Below, piece by piece: positions 1-7,610 of a stretch of DNA of 37,513 nucleotides. Position 1 is the first letter of the stretch, and every line of letters starts with the position of its first letter. A program made the translations under genes and the position numbers. Under the pieces are notes generated by a model, which did no database searches, was not told where the DNA came from, and saw only the letters and a list, made by a program, of their open reading frames with translations. The DNA lies in NCBI GenBank assembly GCA_029003235.1, contig JAQYBZ010000066.1, forward strand, positions 1 through 37,513, given 5' to 3'. The stretch comes from Bacillota bacterium (GTDB lineage: Bacteria; Bacillota; Clostridia; Oscillospirales; Oscillospiraceae).

Positions 1-33
1 TTACCGGCTCTGCTTTTTCTGCGGCAAAAATCC

Positions 34-62
34 TTGCCAAACCCGGCGCTTTGGGCTATACT
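34..62 (+). promoter_or_regulatory. sigma-A type promoter for the HD-domain gene
   Basis: TTGCCA at 34-39, a 17-base spacer, and TATACT at 57-62. Transcription would start near 69, leaving a leader of about 120 bases that contains a short GC-rich hairpin (GGCG, loop GTG, CGCC) but no terminator-like U-run. Bases 1-33 hold nothing I can identify. Confidence 0.6.
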
Positions 63-189
63 GGAAATGTATTTGCAAACTGTGGGCGGTGGCCTCCTGT
101 CGGCGGTGCGCCGCCCAAGAGCGCCCGGCCGCTTTCAACGCCAAAAGACTGTCGTCCGGCCACGGACGAAGCACAAAGGAGAACAGAAT

Positions 190-771
190 ATGGATGCCAA
201 GGAACGCTTTATCGCCGTCTACCGCCAGTACATCACCCGCCCCGGCGCGGACAAGCTGCTGGAATACCTGAATACCTCTGACTTTTTTGTTGCGCCCGCC
301 AGCGCCCGGTATCATTCCAGCTATGCCGGCGGCCTGTGCCAGCACAGCCTCAACGTCTACGACTGCCTGAAGGCGTACATGGAGCGGGAGCGGGTACAGA
401 AGGACTATGGCCTGACCGGCGAGGAATACACCGATGAGTCCATTGCCATTGTGGGGCTTTTGCACGACCTGTGCAAGATCGGCTGCTACCGGGCGGGCTT
501 CCGCAACGTCAAGGACGCCAACGGTGTCTGGCAGAAGGTGCCCACCTTTAATTTTGAAGACAGCCTGCCCTACGGCCACGGGGAAAAGTCCGTGTTTATC
601 ATCTCCCGTTTTATGCGCCTGACGGTGCATGAATCCTTTGCCATCCGCTACCATATGGGCTTTTCCGGCGACGAGGACAACCGGACGGTGGGACAGGCGC
701 TGGCCATGTTCCCGCTGGCCTTTGCCGTTTCCGTGGCGGATTCCGAGGCCACCTATTTTCTGGAAAAATAA
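190..771 (+). CDS. HD-domain metal-dependent phosphohydrolase
   Basis: 193-residue soluble protein. An AAAGGAG site at 175-181 fixes ATG190; the open frame continues upstream to 34, but that part is unsupported. The HD signature is visible: a histidine in the segment CQHSLNVYD (about residues 51-59), then LLHDLCKIG (about residues 92-100) supplying the His-Asp metal pair. The spacing resembles the HD domain of YhaM-type 3'-5' exoribonucleases, but the N-terminal OB fold of YhaM is missing, so it is a stand-alone HD protein. The substrate cannot be read from sequence; phosphodiester or nucleotide hydrolysis is the family expectation. It has its own promoter, and metG downstream also has its own, so the two are probably not a strict operon. 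Confidence 0.75.
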   Translation: MDAKERFIAVYRQYITRPGADKLLEYLNTSDFFVAPASARYHSSYAGGLCQHSLNVYDCLKAYMERERVQKDYGLTGEEYTDESIAIVGLLHDLCKIGCYRAGFRNVKDANGVWQKVPTFNFEDSLPYGHGEKSVFIISRFMRLTVHESFAIRYHMGFSGDEDNRTVGQALAMFPLAFAVSVADSEATYFLEK

Positions 772-772
772 C

Positions 773-801
773 TTGCGTTTTTCGCGGATTTTGCATATAG
801 T
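773..801 (+). promoter_or_regulatory. promoter for metG
   Basis: TTGCGT at 773-778, 17-base spacer, TATAGT at 796-801, immediately after the stop codon of the HD gene. The resulting leader of about 98 bases has three small hairpins (GCCCC/GGGGC near 824-841, GGAAAA/TTTTCC near 842-860, and CCGG/CCGG pairing near 860-876). It is too short for a T-box and no T-box core is visible. Confidence 0.65.
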
Positions 802-905
802 AATAAGAGTGTCAAGTTGAGTTTGCCCCGAGGTCAGGGGCGGAAAATGGGCTTTTTCCGGCATCGCGCCGGGCAAGACCGGCCCACCAAAAGGAGGCGC
901 CCGCA

Positions 906-2855
906 ATGTGTGAGCACGAAAGAGAAAAGTTTTATATTACCACACCCATTTATTACCCCTCCGACTACCTGCATATCGGCCATGCCTATTGCACGGTGGC
1001 GGCGGACGTGATGGCGCGGTATAAAAGGATGCAGGGCTATGACGTCATGTTCCTGACCGGCACCGACGAGCACGGCCAGAAGATCGAAGCCCGCGCCAGA
1101 GACGCAGGCTGCACCCCCCAGGAATTTGTAGACCGGATTGTGGAGGGACCCAAGGGCGTCAAGGATCTGTGGAAGCTCATGAATGTGTCCTACGACCGTT
1201 TCATCCGCACCACGGACGCCCACCATGTGCAGGCCGTCCAGAACATCTTCCGCAAAATGTACGAAAAGGGCGACATTTACAAGGGCGTCTACAAGGGTAT
1301 GTACTGTACGCCCTGTGAATCCTTCTGGACGGAGACGCAGTTGGTGGACGGAAAGTGCCCGGACTGCGGCCGGGAGGTCAAGCCCGCCGAGGAGGAGGCC
1401 TATTTCTTCCGCCTGTCCAAGTACGCCGACCGGATTCAGGCGCTACTGGAGACGCCGGGATTTTTGGAGCCTGCCTCCCGGGTCAAGGAGATGATCAACA
1501 ACTTCATCAAGCCCGGTCTGGAGGATCTGTGCGTGTCCAGAACCTCCATCAAATGGGGCATTCCTGTGGATTTTGACCCGGAGCATGTGGTCTATGTCTG
1601 GGTTGACGCCCTGTTTAACTACACCACGGCGCTGGGCTTTATGAACGGACAGTACGACGACTATGAAAAATACTGGCCTGCCGACGTCCATTTCGTGGGC
1701 AAGGAGATCGTCCGGTTCCATTCCATCATCTGGCCTGCTTTCCTCATGAGCATGGATATGCCCCTGCCCAAGAAGATCTATGGCCACGGCTGGCTGAATC
1801 TGAACGGGGACAAGATTTCCAAGTCCAAGGGCAATGTGGTAGACCCCTATCTGCTGGCGGAGCGCTACGGCGTGGACGCCCTGCGCTTCTTTATGCTGCG
1901 CACCTTCCCCTTTGGCTCTGACGGCAATTTCACCAACGAAGCTCTCATTGGCTGCATCAACACCGACCTTGCCAACGATTTGGGCAATCTGGTGTCCCGC
2001 ACTGTGGCCATGGTGCAGAAGTATTTCAATGGCCAGCTTCCGCTGGAGCAGCAGGAGGATCCGGAAAAGGATGACGAGCTGATTGCCATGGCCTGCCGGC
2101 TCAACCACAGCTATGTGGAGCAGATGGAGAAATACGCGTTCCAGAATGCACTGGCAGAGGTCTTTAAGGTGATCTCCCGTGCCAATAAGTATATCGACGA
2201 AAACGAGCCGTGGAAGCTGGCCAAGGACGAGGCAAACCGCCCCCGGCTGGCGCGGGTCATGTACAACCTGCTGGAGACCATTCGTATCTGCGGCGGCTTC
2301 CTGCAGCCCTTTATGCCCGACACCAGCGCCGCCATTATGGAGCGCATCGGCGCACAGGATCATAGCTGGCAGTCGCTGGCCTTCTTCGGCACGCTGCCCC
2401 GTGACGCCAGGGTGCAGGGCGGTGCGCCCCTGTTCCCCCGGATTGACGCAGCCAAAGAGCTGGAAGCGCTGGCCAAGCTGAGCCAGGCCGACCAGCAGCC
2501 GGAACAGCCGCCCCTGCCGGAACCGCTCTCGCCCATTGCCTTTGACGACTTCTCCAAGGTGGAGATGACCGTGGTCAAGGTGCTTTCCTGTGAGGCTGTG
2601 AAAAAATCGGAAAAACTCCTGCGTTTCGAGCTGGACGACGGCAGCGGGACGCCGCGGCAGATTCTGTCCGGCATTGCCAAATATTACAAGCCGGAGCAGC
2701 TCGTGGGCAAGACGCTGGTGGCTGTGACCAACCTCAAGCCCCGGAAGATGATGGGCTACGAAAGCTGCGGGATGCTTTTGTCCGCCGAACGGGGAGAAGC
2801 GCTCCATCTGATCATGGTGGACGACCGGATTCCCGCCGGCAGCCGTCTGGTTTAG
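906..2855 (+). CDS. metG: methionyl-tRNA synthetase
   Basis: 649-residue class I aminoacyl-tRNA synthetase that charges tRNA-Met. The class I signature HIGH is at residues 23-26 and the KMSKS-loop equivalent KISKS at residues 303-307. A zinc knuckle is formed by Cys134, Cys137, Cys151 and Cys154, the single CxxC-CxxC arrangement of one bacterial MetRS subgroup. The catalytic core is followed by the alpha-helical anticodon-binding domain (about residues 360-510) and a C-terminal OB-fold tRNA-binding domain (about residues 540-649) of the Trbp111/EMAP-II type, which mediates dimerisation and tRNA binding. The start is set by AAAGGAGG at 891-898. The length is normal for the Trbp111-fused form. 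It has its own promoter and is followed by a strong terminator. Confidence 0.98.
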   Translation: MCEHEREKFYITTPIYYPSDYLHIGHAYCTVAADVMARYKRMQGYDVMFLTGTDEHGQKIEARARDAGCTPQEFVDRIVEGPKGVKDLWKLMNVSYDRFIRTTDAHHVQAVQNIFRKMYEKGDIYKGVYKGMYCTPCESFWTETQLVDGKCPDCGREVKPAEEEAYFFRLSKYADRIQALLETPGFLEPASRVKEMINNFIKPGLEDLCVSRTSIKWGIPVDFDPEHVVYVWVDALFNYTTALGFMNGQYDDYEKYWPADVHFVGKEIVRFHSIIWPAFLMSMDMPLPKKIYGHGWLNLNGDKISKSKGNVVDPYLLAERYGVDALRFFMLRTFPFGSDGNFTNEALIGCINTDLANDLGNLVSRTVAMVQKYFNGQLPLEQQEDPEKDDELIAMACRLNHSYVEQMEKYAFQNALAEVFKVISRANKYIDENEPWKLAKDEANRPRLARVMYNLLETIRICGGFLQPFMPDTSAAIMERIGAQDHSWQSLAFFGTLPRDARVQGGAPLFPRIDAAKELEALAKLSQADQQPEQPPLPEPLSPIAFDDFSKVEMTVVKVLSCEAVKKSEKLLRFELDDGSGTPRQILSGIAKYYKPEQLVGKTLVAVTNLKPRKMMGYESCGMLLSAERGEALHLIMVDDRIPAGSRLV

Positions 2856-2929
2856 AGAATCCTGAAAAAGTACGGTTCTATAATAATTGTTGGGGCCAGG
2901 CGATGAGCCCAATGTCATTAAGTTAAGGA

Positions 2930-2975
2930 AACTGGACATCACAAAAAAGTGGTGTCCAGTTTTTTGTATTTTTTT
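2930..2975 (+). terminator. intrinsic terminator after metG
   Basis: A 13-bp stem (arms 2930-2942 and 2949-2961, one G-U pair) with a six-A loop is followed by two T-runs to 2975. It lies 75 bases past the metG stop. The bases just before it (about 2873-2930) are AT-richer than the genes and may come from an insertion-sequence end, which I could not confirm. Confidence 0.85.
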
Positions 2976-3413
2976 GAAAATAGGACTTGACGAATAGCGG
3001 AAAATGTGCGGCCTTTTTGCTAACTTCGGTTAGCAAAAAGGCCTTTGTAATTAGAAGTGTTTCCGCACCGATAATTACAAGGAGGTTTTCCTGAGTCAAA
3101 AGAAATGAATGCTGTCAAAAGAAAACTGGATGATGCTATTACACAGCTATCCTCTTCTGGCATACATAAAAATCGTGCCGGAGCTTTCACCCCGACATGA
3201 CTTGCGCCCGACACGACTTGCGATTATTTCTTTTTTATCTCTACTCCAACGATTGACATAGAGCCTTTTTATCATCACCATCCCGGGGAGACGAAACAGC
3301 CGTTCTCTCCGAGGCGTTTTTTGTTTTCACTCCGGGCGTCCCTGCCTGGGTCAGGGGCGTTTTCTTTGGCGCCGCCGGAATAATTTGGGGCAAAGCGCAC
3401 AAAACTATACCGA
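2976..3413. other. gene-free spacer with nested hairpins
   Basis: There is no convincing gene in this stretch. It contains a perfect 15-bp inverted repeat with a TTCG loop (3010-3043), enclosed by a 7-bp pair GCGGAAA/TTTCCGC (2997-3003 with 3060-3066), and an interleaved 9-bp pair TTGTAATTA/TAATTACAA (3045-3053 with 3072-3080). A good SD (GGAGG at 3081-3085) is followed, at a spacing too long for efficient use, by a 31-codon frame from ATG3105 that I do not recognise. A near-identical short direct repeat (CGACAYGACTTGCG) occurs near 3193 and 3209. Base composition is AT-richer than the flanks, so a decayed mobile element is possible. A TTGACA at 3253-3258 has no matching -10 box. Confidence 0.4.
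3010..3043. repeat. perfect 15-bp inverted repeat, TTCG loop
   Basis: Arms 3010-3024 and 3029-3043 are exact complements, closed by the very stable UUCG tetraloop and followed by only three Ts. It could be a second terminator for metG read-through or a structural part of a small RNA. Confidence 0.8.
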
Positions 3414-3458
3414 GCCGGAATGTCCGGCAGTCTGCCGGGGCAGACATTCTTTTCGGCT
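3414..3458 (+). promoter_or_regulatory. structured hairpin in hpt leader
   Basis: Nested pairing just before the ribosome-binding site: outer AGCCG with CGGCT (3414-3418/3454-3458), then GAATGTC with GACATTC (3418-3424/3443-3449), and an inner CCGGCA with TGCCGG (3424-3429/3433-3438). The outer arm ends right at the TGGGGG ribosome-binding site. No effector is known; a role in hpt translation is inference. Confidence 0.4.
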
Positions 3459-3469
3459 GGGGGCTTTCT

Positions 3470-4069
3470 ATGGACGGACAGCGTCTTATACACGATCTGG
3501 AGCGGGTTTTGTTCACCCAGGAGCAGATCGCCCATCGGGTGACCCAGCTTGCCCGGATCCTCACCCGGCGCTTTGGGACGCTGCGGCCGGTTCTGGTCTG
3601 CGTTTTGAAAGGCGCGTGCTTTTTCTATGTGGATCTGTGCCGCAGCATGGACTGCGCCATAGACATGGACTTCATCTCCGTCTCCAGCTACGGTCTCAGC
3701 GCCCGCTCCACGGGCGTGGTACGGCTCAACCGGGATCTGGATCAGCCAATTACCGGCCGCCACGTCATTCTTGTGGAGGACATCATCGATTCCGGGCGTA
3801 CGCTGGAGTATCTCAAAGCCCTGTTCGCCGCCCGAAAGCCGGCCTCCGTTACGACCGTGGCACTGCTGGAAAAGCAGGGCTGCCACAGCGCCCGATCCGC
3901 TGCCGATCTGTACGGCTTTCCCATTGGCGGCGAATTTGTGGTGGGCTACGGACTGGACTACGCCAATCAATACCGCAATCTGCCCTATCTTGCCGTTCTC
4001 AAGCCGGAGCGTTACACCTCCGGCGCGGCTGACTCTACACAGGAAAGGAATCCACAACATGAAACATGA
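3470..4069 (+). CDS. hpt: hypoxanthine phosphoribosyltransferase
   Basis: 199-residue purine-salvage enzyme that joins hypoxanthine or guanine to PRPP to make IMP or GMP. The PRPP-binding loop VILVEDIIDSGRTL is at about residues 98-111. The flexible catalytic loop (DFISVSSYG) and the late segment GYGLDYANQYRNLPY, typical of the HPRT family, are both present. ATG3470 follows a TGGGGG site. The C-terminus is about 15-20 residues longer than usual, with a hydrophilic tail that overlaps the start of the next gene by 11 bases, implying coupled translation. The upstream 600 bases hold hairpins but no clear promoter. Confidence 0.93.
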   Translation: MDGQRLIHDLERVLFTQEQIAHRVTQLARILTRRFGTLRPVLVCVLKGACFFYVDLCRSMDCAIDMDFISVSSYGLSARSTGVVRLNRDLDQPITGRHVILVEDIIDSGRTLEYLKALFAARKPASVTTVALLEKQGCHSARSAADLYGFPIGGEFVVGYGLDYANQYRNLPYLAVLKPERYTSGAADSTQERNPQHET

Positions 4070-5258
4070 GCAAAGAAGAACCGGAACCGTCTGCCGGGGC
4101 ATCCGCTGCCCCATTATCCGGCAGGGAGACGATCTGGCGGCCATTGTTACCGACAGCGTCCTTCAGGCCGGGCAAAGCGAGGGCTTTTCCCTGCGCGACC
4201 GGGATGTGGTGGCCATCACCGAGTCCATTGTCGCCCGCGCACAGGGCAATTACGCCTCCGTGGACGACATTGCAGCCGACGTGACCGCCAAGCTGGGCGG
4301 CGGAACCATCGGTCTGGTGTTTCCCATTTTATCCCGCAACCGCTTTGCCCTGTGTCTGCAGGGCATCGCCAAGGCCGCCGAAAAGATTGTGTTACAGCTC
4401 AGCTATCCCGCCGACGAGGTAGGAAACCGTCTGATTTCTCAGGACGCGCTGGAGCAGTCCGGGGTCAACCCCTATTCCGACGTGCTTACCCTCAGCCAAT
4501 ACCGGCAGCTTTTCGGCGCGCCCCTGCATGAATTTACCGGCGTGGACTATGTGCAGTATTACGCCGACCTGATTCAGGACGCCGGCGCAGAGGCGGAGAT
4601 CGTGTTTTCCAATCAGGCGGATACCATTGTGCAATACGCCGACCGGGTCATCTGCTGCGACATCCACACCCGCGCCAGAACCAAACAGCGGCTGAAAGCC
4701 GCCGGGGCTTCCGTCGTGCTGGGGCTGGACGAGCTGCTCACCGCGCCTGTCAACGGCAGCGGCTGCAACGAACGCTACGGCCTGCTCGGCTCCAACCGCG
4801 CCAGCGAGACCACCGTAAAGCTCTTCCCCCACGACGCCCAGCCCCTGCTGCTGGAGATACAACGGCGGCTTCTGGATGCCACGGGAGCAAAGGTGGAGGT
4901 CATGATCTACGGCGACGGCGCCTTCCGTGATCCGCAGGGTCAGATCTGGGAGCTGGCCGATCCGGTGGTATCCCCCAACTATACGGACGGCCTGAAAGGC
5001 ACGCCCAACGAACTGAAGCTCAAATATCTTGCGGACAACGACTTCCGCGCCCTGTCCGGCGAGGCGCTGGAGCAGGCCGTGGCCGACAGCATCCGCGCCA
5101 AGAAGGCGTCTGCCGCAGGCACCATGGCCGCTCAGGGCACCACGCCCCGGCAGATCACCGATCTGCTTGGCTCCCTGTGCGATCTGACCAGCGGCTCCGG
5201 CGACAAGGGCACCCCCGTGGTTCTGGTGCAGGGATATTTTGACAGCTACGTTTCCTGA
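4059..5258 (+). CDS. CofE-like F420-0:glutamate ligase family protein
   Basis: 399 residues. The N-terminal half matches the coenzyme F420-0:gamma-glutamyl ligase family: a segment of the type GFSLRDRDVVAITESIVAR (about residues 36-54) followed by ADVTAKLGGGTIGLVFPILS-like sequence. The C-terminal half has IYGDGAFRDPQGQIWELADP, where Asp and Gly residues could bind metal and nucleotide. CofE adds glutamates to F420-0 in methanogens and actinobacteria; the clostridial relatives have no proven substrate and no other F420 genes are visible here. ATG4059 is chosen because AGGAAAGGA sits at 4041-4049 and it overlaps hpt by 11 bases; a longer frame upstream lies inside hpt. The 3' end overlaps the convergent amidohydrolase by 13 bases. 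Confidence 0.8.
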   Translation: MKHEQRRTGTVCRGIRCPIIRQGDDLAAIVTDSVLQAGQSEGFSLRDRDVVAITESIVARAQGNYASVDDIAADVTAKLGGGTIGLVFPILSRNRFALCLQGIAKAAEKIVLQLSYPADEVGNRLISQDALEQSGVNPYSDVLTLSQYRQLFGAPLHEFTGVDYVQYYADLIQDAGAEAEIVFSNQADTIVQYADRVICCDIHTRARTKQRLKAAGASVVLGLDELLTAPVNGSGCNERYGLLGSNRASETTVKLFPHDAQPLLLEIQRRLLDATGAKVEVMIYGDGAFRDPQGQIWELADPVVSPNYTDGLKGTPNELKLKYLADNDFRALSGEALEQAVADSIRAKKASAAGTMAAQGTTPRQITDLLGSLCDLTSGSGDKGTPVVLVQGYFDSYVS

Positions 5259-6427
5259 AGCGGATGGTCGCTGAGCCAGCGGCTGGCGCAGTGGGCAAAG
5301 GCGGCCGCGCCGAAGGGCAGCACTTCCTCATTGAACACTACCGTGGGGCTGTGGCTCTGCCCCGGCGCCCGATCCGGAAAGCCTGCGGCAAGGAACAGAT
5401 AGGCGCCGGGCACCCGGTCGGTGACTTCCGCGAAATCGTCGGAGCCGCTGGACTCGATGCCCGGCAGCGCCATACGGTTGGGGGCGGGAATCTGCTCCAT
5501 ATAACCCAGAATCTCACGGATAAACACAGGGTCGCAGATCAGCGGCGGCACCTGGGAGAGCATCTCCACCCGTGCCTGGCCGCGGAAGGTCTGCGCCGTC
5601 TGTTGGGCAATCTCTTTCATGCGGGACGTCAGAAGCGTCCTGCCTTTTTTGGAATTGGTGCGGATGCTGCCCTCCAGCACGGCGGTATCGGGAATGATGT
5701 TAAAGGCCGTACCCGCCGCAAAGCGCCCCACGGTCAGGGTCGCGCGGTCTGCGGGGTCGCTTTCTCCGGCAATCAGCTCCTGCAGCGCCGTGTGGATATG
5801 CACGGCGATGTTGATGGGGTCAACGGACATATGGGGGTATGCGCCGTGGGCGCCTTTGCCCTCCACCGTAATGCGGAAGCCGTCACAGGAATTCATCATG
5901 GTGCCCCGGTCGTTATAGAAATAGCCCCCCGGCGTTCCGCCGGGCCCCACATGGAAGGACAAGGCCGCGTCCACCCTGGGGTTTTCCAGAATCCCCGCAG
6001 CGATCATATCCTTTCCGCCCTCAAAGGTCTCCTCCGCGGGCTGGAACATGAGCTTGACCGTTCCTTTCAGTTCCTGTTCCTGCTCTTTTAGCATCCGGGC
6101 AGCCGTCAGCAGCATGGCGGCATGAAAGTCATGGCCGCAGGTGTGGGCTTCCGTCCCCGTGGGACAGGCAAAGGGCAGGCCGCTTTGCTCCGCCATGGGC
6201 AGGGCGTCCATATCCGCCCGCAGAAGCAGCACTCTACCGCCGCTGCCGATGGTGGCGGTAATGCCATGACCGCACCTCCGGGGCGTAATGCCGTACTGCC
6301 GCAGTTTTTCATCGATATATTGGAGCGCCTTGGGCAGATTCAGTCCCACTTCCGCGTGGGCATGGAAGTATCTGCGGTTGTCTACCGTGTCCTGATTCAG
6401 TTCCTGCGCCCGTTTCCAAAAATCCAT
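5246..6427 (-). CDS. M20 family amidohydrolase
   Basis: 393-residue zinc peptidase/amidohydrolase of the HipO/AmhX/IAA-amino-acid hydrolase type, which removes the acyl group from N-acyl amino acids. Visible metal-site motifs: LLRADMDALPM (about residues 64-74), HTCGHDFHAAM (about 93-103) and the catalytic PAEE (about 126-129). A lid/dimerisation domain follows, and the late GSDDFAE and a histidine in QSHSP complete the site. ATG6427 is fixed by AGGAGG (complement of 6435-6440); the open frame extends further upstream without support. It has its own promoter at 6522-6550. Signal peptide and membrane segments are absent, so it should be cytosolic. The exact substrate is unknown. Confidence 0.9.
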   Translation of the reverse strand: MDFWKRAQELNQDTVDNRRYFHAHAEVGLNLPKALQYIDEKLRQYGITPRRCGHGITATIGSGGRVLLLRADMDALPMAEQSGLPFACPTGTEAHTCGHDFHAAMLLTAARMLKEQEQELKGTVKLMFQPAEETFEGGKDMIAAGILENPRVDAALSFHVGPGGTPGGYFYNDRGTMMNSCDGFRITVEGKGAHGAYPHMSVDPINIAVHIHTALQELIAGESDPADRATLTVGRFAAGTAFNIIPDTAVLEGSIRTNSKKGRTLLTSRMKEIAQQTAQTFRGQARVEMLSQVPPLICDPVFIREILGYMEQIPAPNRMALPGIESSGSDDFAEVTDRVPGAYLFLAAGFPDRAPGQSHSPTVVFNEEVLPFGAAAFAHCASRWLSDHPLQET

Positions 6428-6521
6428 GGAAATTCCTCCTGACGTTTCGTAAATTTCCGCGCAGCACACCTCCCGGAGCCCGCCTTCTGGCTCTGCTCTG
6501 CGCCGGTAAACCGTTTTTTTG

Positions 6522-6550
6522 AGTATATCGCACCGGCTTGCCCATTGCAA
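6522..6550 (-). promoter_or_regulatory. promoter of the M20 amidohydrolase
   Basis: On the minus strand: TTGCAA (6550-6545), 17-base spacer, TATACT (6527-6522). The -35 box lies inside a perfect 10-bp inverted repeat (6532-6541/6547-6556), which may be an operator or a terminator remnant. Confidence 0.7.
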
Positions 6551-6556
6551 GCCGGT
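6532..6556. repeat. 10-bp inverted repeat over the -35 box
   Basis: ACCGGCTTGC (6532-6541) and GCAAGCCGGT (6547-6556) with a 5-base spacer. It covers the -35 box and part of the spacer of the amidohydrolase promoter, a position where a bound repressor would block RNA polymerase. Confidence 0.7.
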
Positions 6557-6570
6557 CAGACAAATATTTG

Positions 6571-6595
6571 CGCCCCCGGCCAAGCGCCGGAGGCG
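6571..6595 (-). terminator. possible terminator after the M23 peptidase gene
   Basis: Stem CGCC/GGCG plus CCGGC/GCCGG (6571-6580 with 6586-6595) directly after the M23 stop. The U-run that follows on the minus strand is poor, so termination would be weak. Confidence 0.35.
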
Positions 6596-6601
6596 TACTT
6601 T

Positions 6602-7558
6602 TTACGTTTCCGCATCCAGATCCCGATAGGGATAGACCCGCTCCCATACGCCTGTATCGGCATTCTGCACCACCGTGCTTCTGTGGGATGACAGCAGCCG
6701 CACGATGGGGTAGGCATTGACCCAGATCTCCGAGTCACATTCCTTCTGGCTTTCGTCGAAGATGAGCTGCAGGCCAAAGTGCAGGTGCACGGTTTCAATA
6801 TTGTTGGTGTTTTCCCGGGTGGAGTAGCCGGTTCTGCCCATGAAGCCAATGACTTCTCCGGCGCTGACAAAGTCTCCCTCCTCCAGTCCCGGTGCGTAAG
6901 GCGTATCCTTGCGCAGATGGGCGTAGTAGTAATACCGTTTTTTGTCCAGCGAACGGATGCCCACGCGCCAGCCGCCGTACTGGTTCCAGCCCAGCGCCTC
7001 CACCGTCCCCGACTCCACGGCGATAATGGGCGTGCCAAGACTGCCCATGAGGTCGTTGCCCAGATGCCTGCGGCGGAAGCCGTAGCTTCGGCTCACGCCG
7101 AAGTCGTCGCAATGGCTGTACCAATAGCCCGCCGCAATGGGAGAAAAGGCCTTGATGCCGTAGGCCGCCTGCCAGCTCCCGTCGGGCTTCTGGATGGCAT
7201 AGTTTCCCACAAGACCGCCCAGTACCGCCCCATAGGCCTGCTGGTAATACTGAAAATATTGGTACTGCTCCCCCAGAAACTCCTTGGGCGACTGGTCTTT
7301 CGCCAGCTCCGCCGCAGCCTGCTGCACCGCCTTTACGGAAAATTTTCCGCTACCGCAGCGAGTGGCCGCCAAGGCCAGAATGTCAATCCAGGAAAGGGCT
7401 TTCTCCTCCCCCTGAGTGCGGATGTCGATGGCCAGCGCCGCCTCCATGGCCTCATAGCTCACATCAAAATCCACCCATTTAATATAGTCCTGCTGGGCAA
7501 AGCACTGCCCCGTACACAGGATCAGCAGCAAAATACAGCAAAACAGCCTTCTTTTCAC
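6602..7558 (-). CDS. secreted M23 (LytM-type) metallopeptidase
   Basis: 318 residues. It starts with a signal peptide (KRRLFCCILLLILCTGQCFA), then an unassigned helical region of about 120 residues, then an M23 peptidase domain in the C-terminal half. The zinc ligands are visible as HLGNDL (HxxxD) and HLHFGLQ (HxH). M23 enzymes cut peptide cross-links in peptidoglycan; SpoIIQ-like proteins in this family act in sporulation, but the match here is to the fold, not specifically to SpoIIQ. GTG7558 is chosen because GGAGGTG (complement of 7565-7571) lies six bases before it; a GTG three codons earlier overlaps the SD. It is the last gene of the dus-sigma-anti-sigma operon, so an envelope-stress or cell-wall role under that sigma factor is plausible. 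Confidence 0.88.
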   Translation of the reverse strand: MKRRLFCCILLLILCTGQCFAQQDYIKWVDFDVSYEAMEAALAIDIRTQGEEKALSWIDILALAATRCGSGKFSVKAVQQAAAELAKDQSPKEFLGEQYQYFQYYQQAYGAVLGGLVGNYAIQKPDGSWQAAYGIKAFSPIAAGYWYSHCDDFGVSRSYGFRRRHLGNDLMGSLGTPIIAVESGTVEALGWNQYGGWRVGIRSLDKKRYYYYAHLRKDTPYAPGLEEGDFVSAGEVIGFMGRTGYSTRENTNNIETVHLHFGLQLIFDESQKECDSEIWVNAYPIVRLLSSHRSTVVQNADTGVWERVYPYRDLDAET

Positions 7559-7610
7559 CAAATCCACCTCCAGGGTAGTATGTGAAAAGAAAGCTGTTTT
7601 TATCAGTCCG

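Noticed and set aside
1-906. Long minus-strand open frame opposite the HD gene
   Set aside because: Antisense shadow of a GC-rich gene; no SD and no recognisable domain, while the plus-strand frame has a clear HD motif.
1443-2942. 499-codon minus frame opposite metG
   Set aside because: Shadow of metG in high-GC DNA, rich in His/Gln/Gly as usual for such frames.
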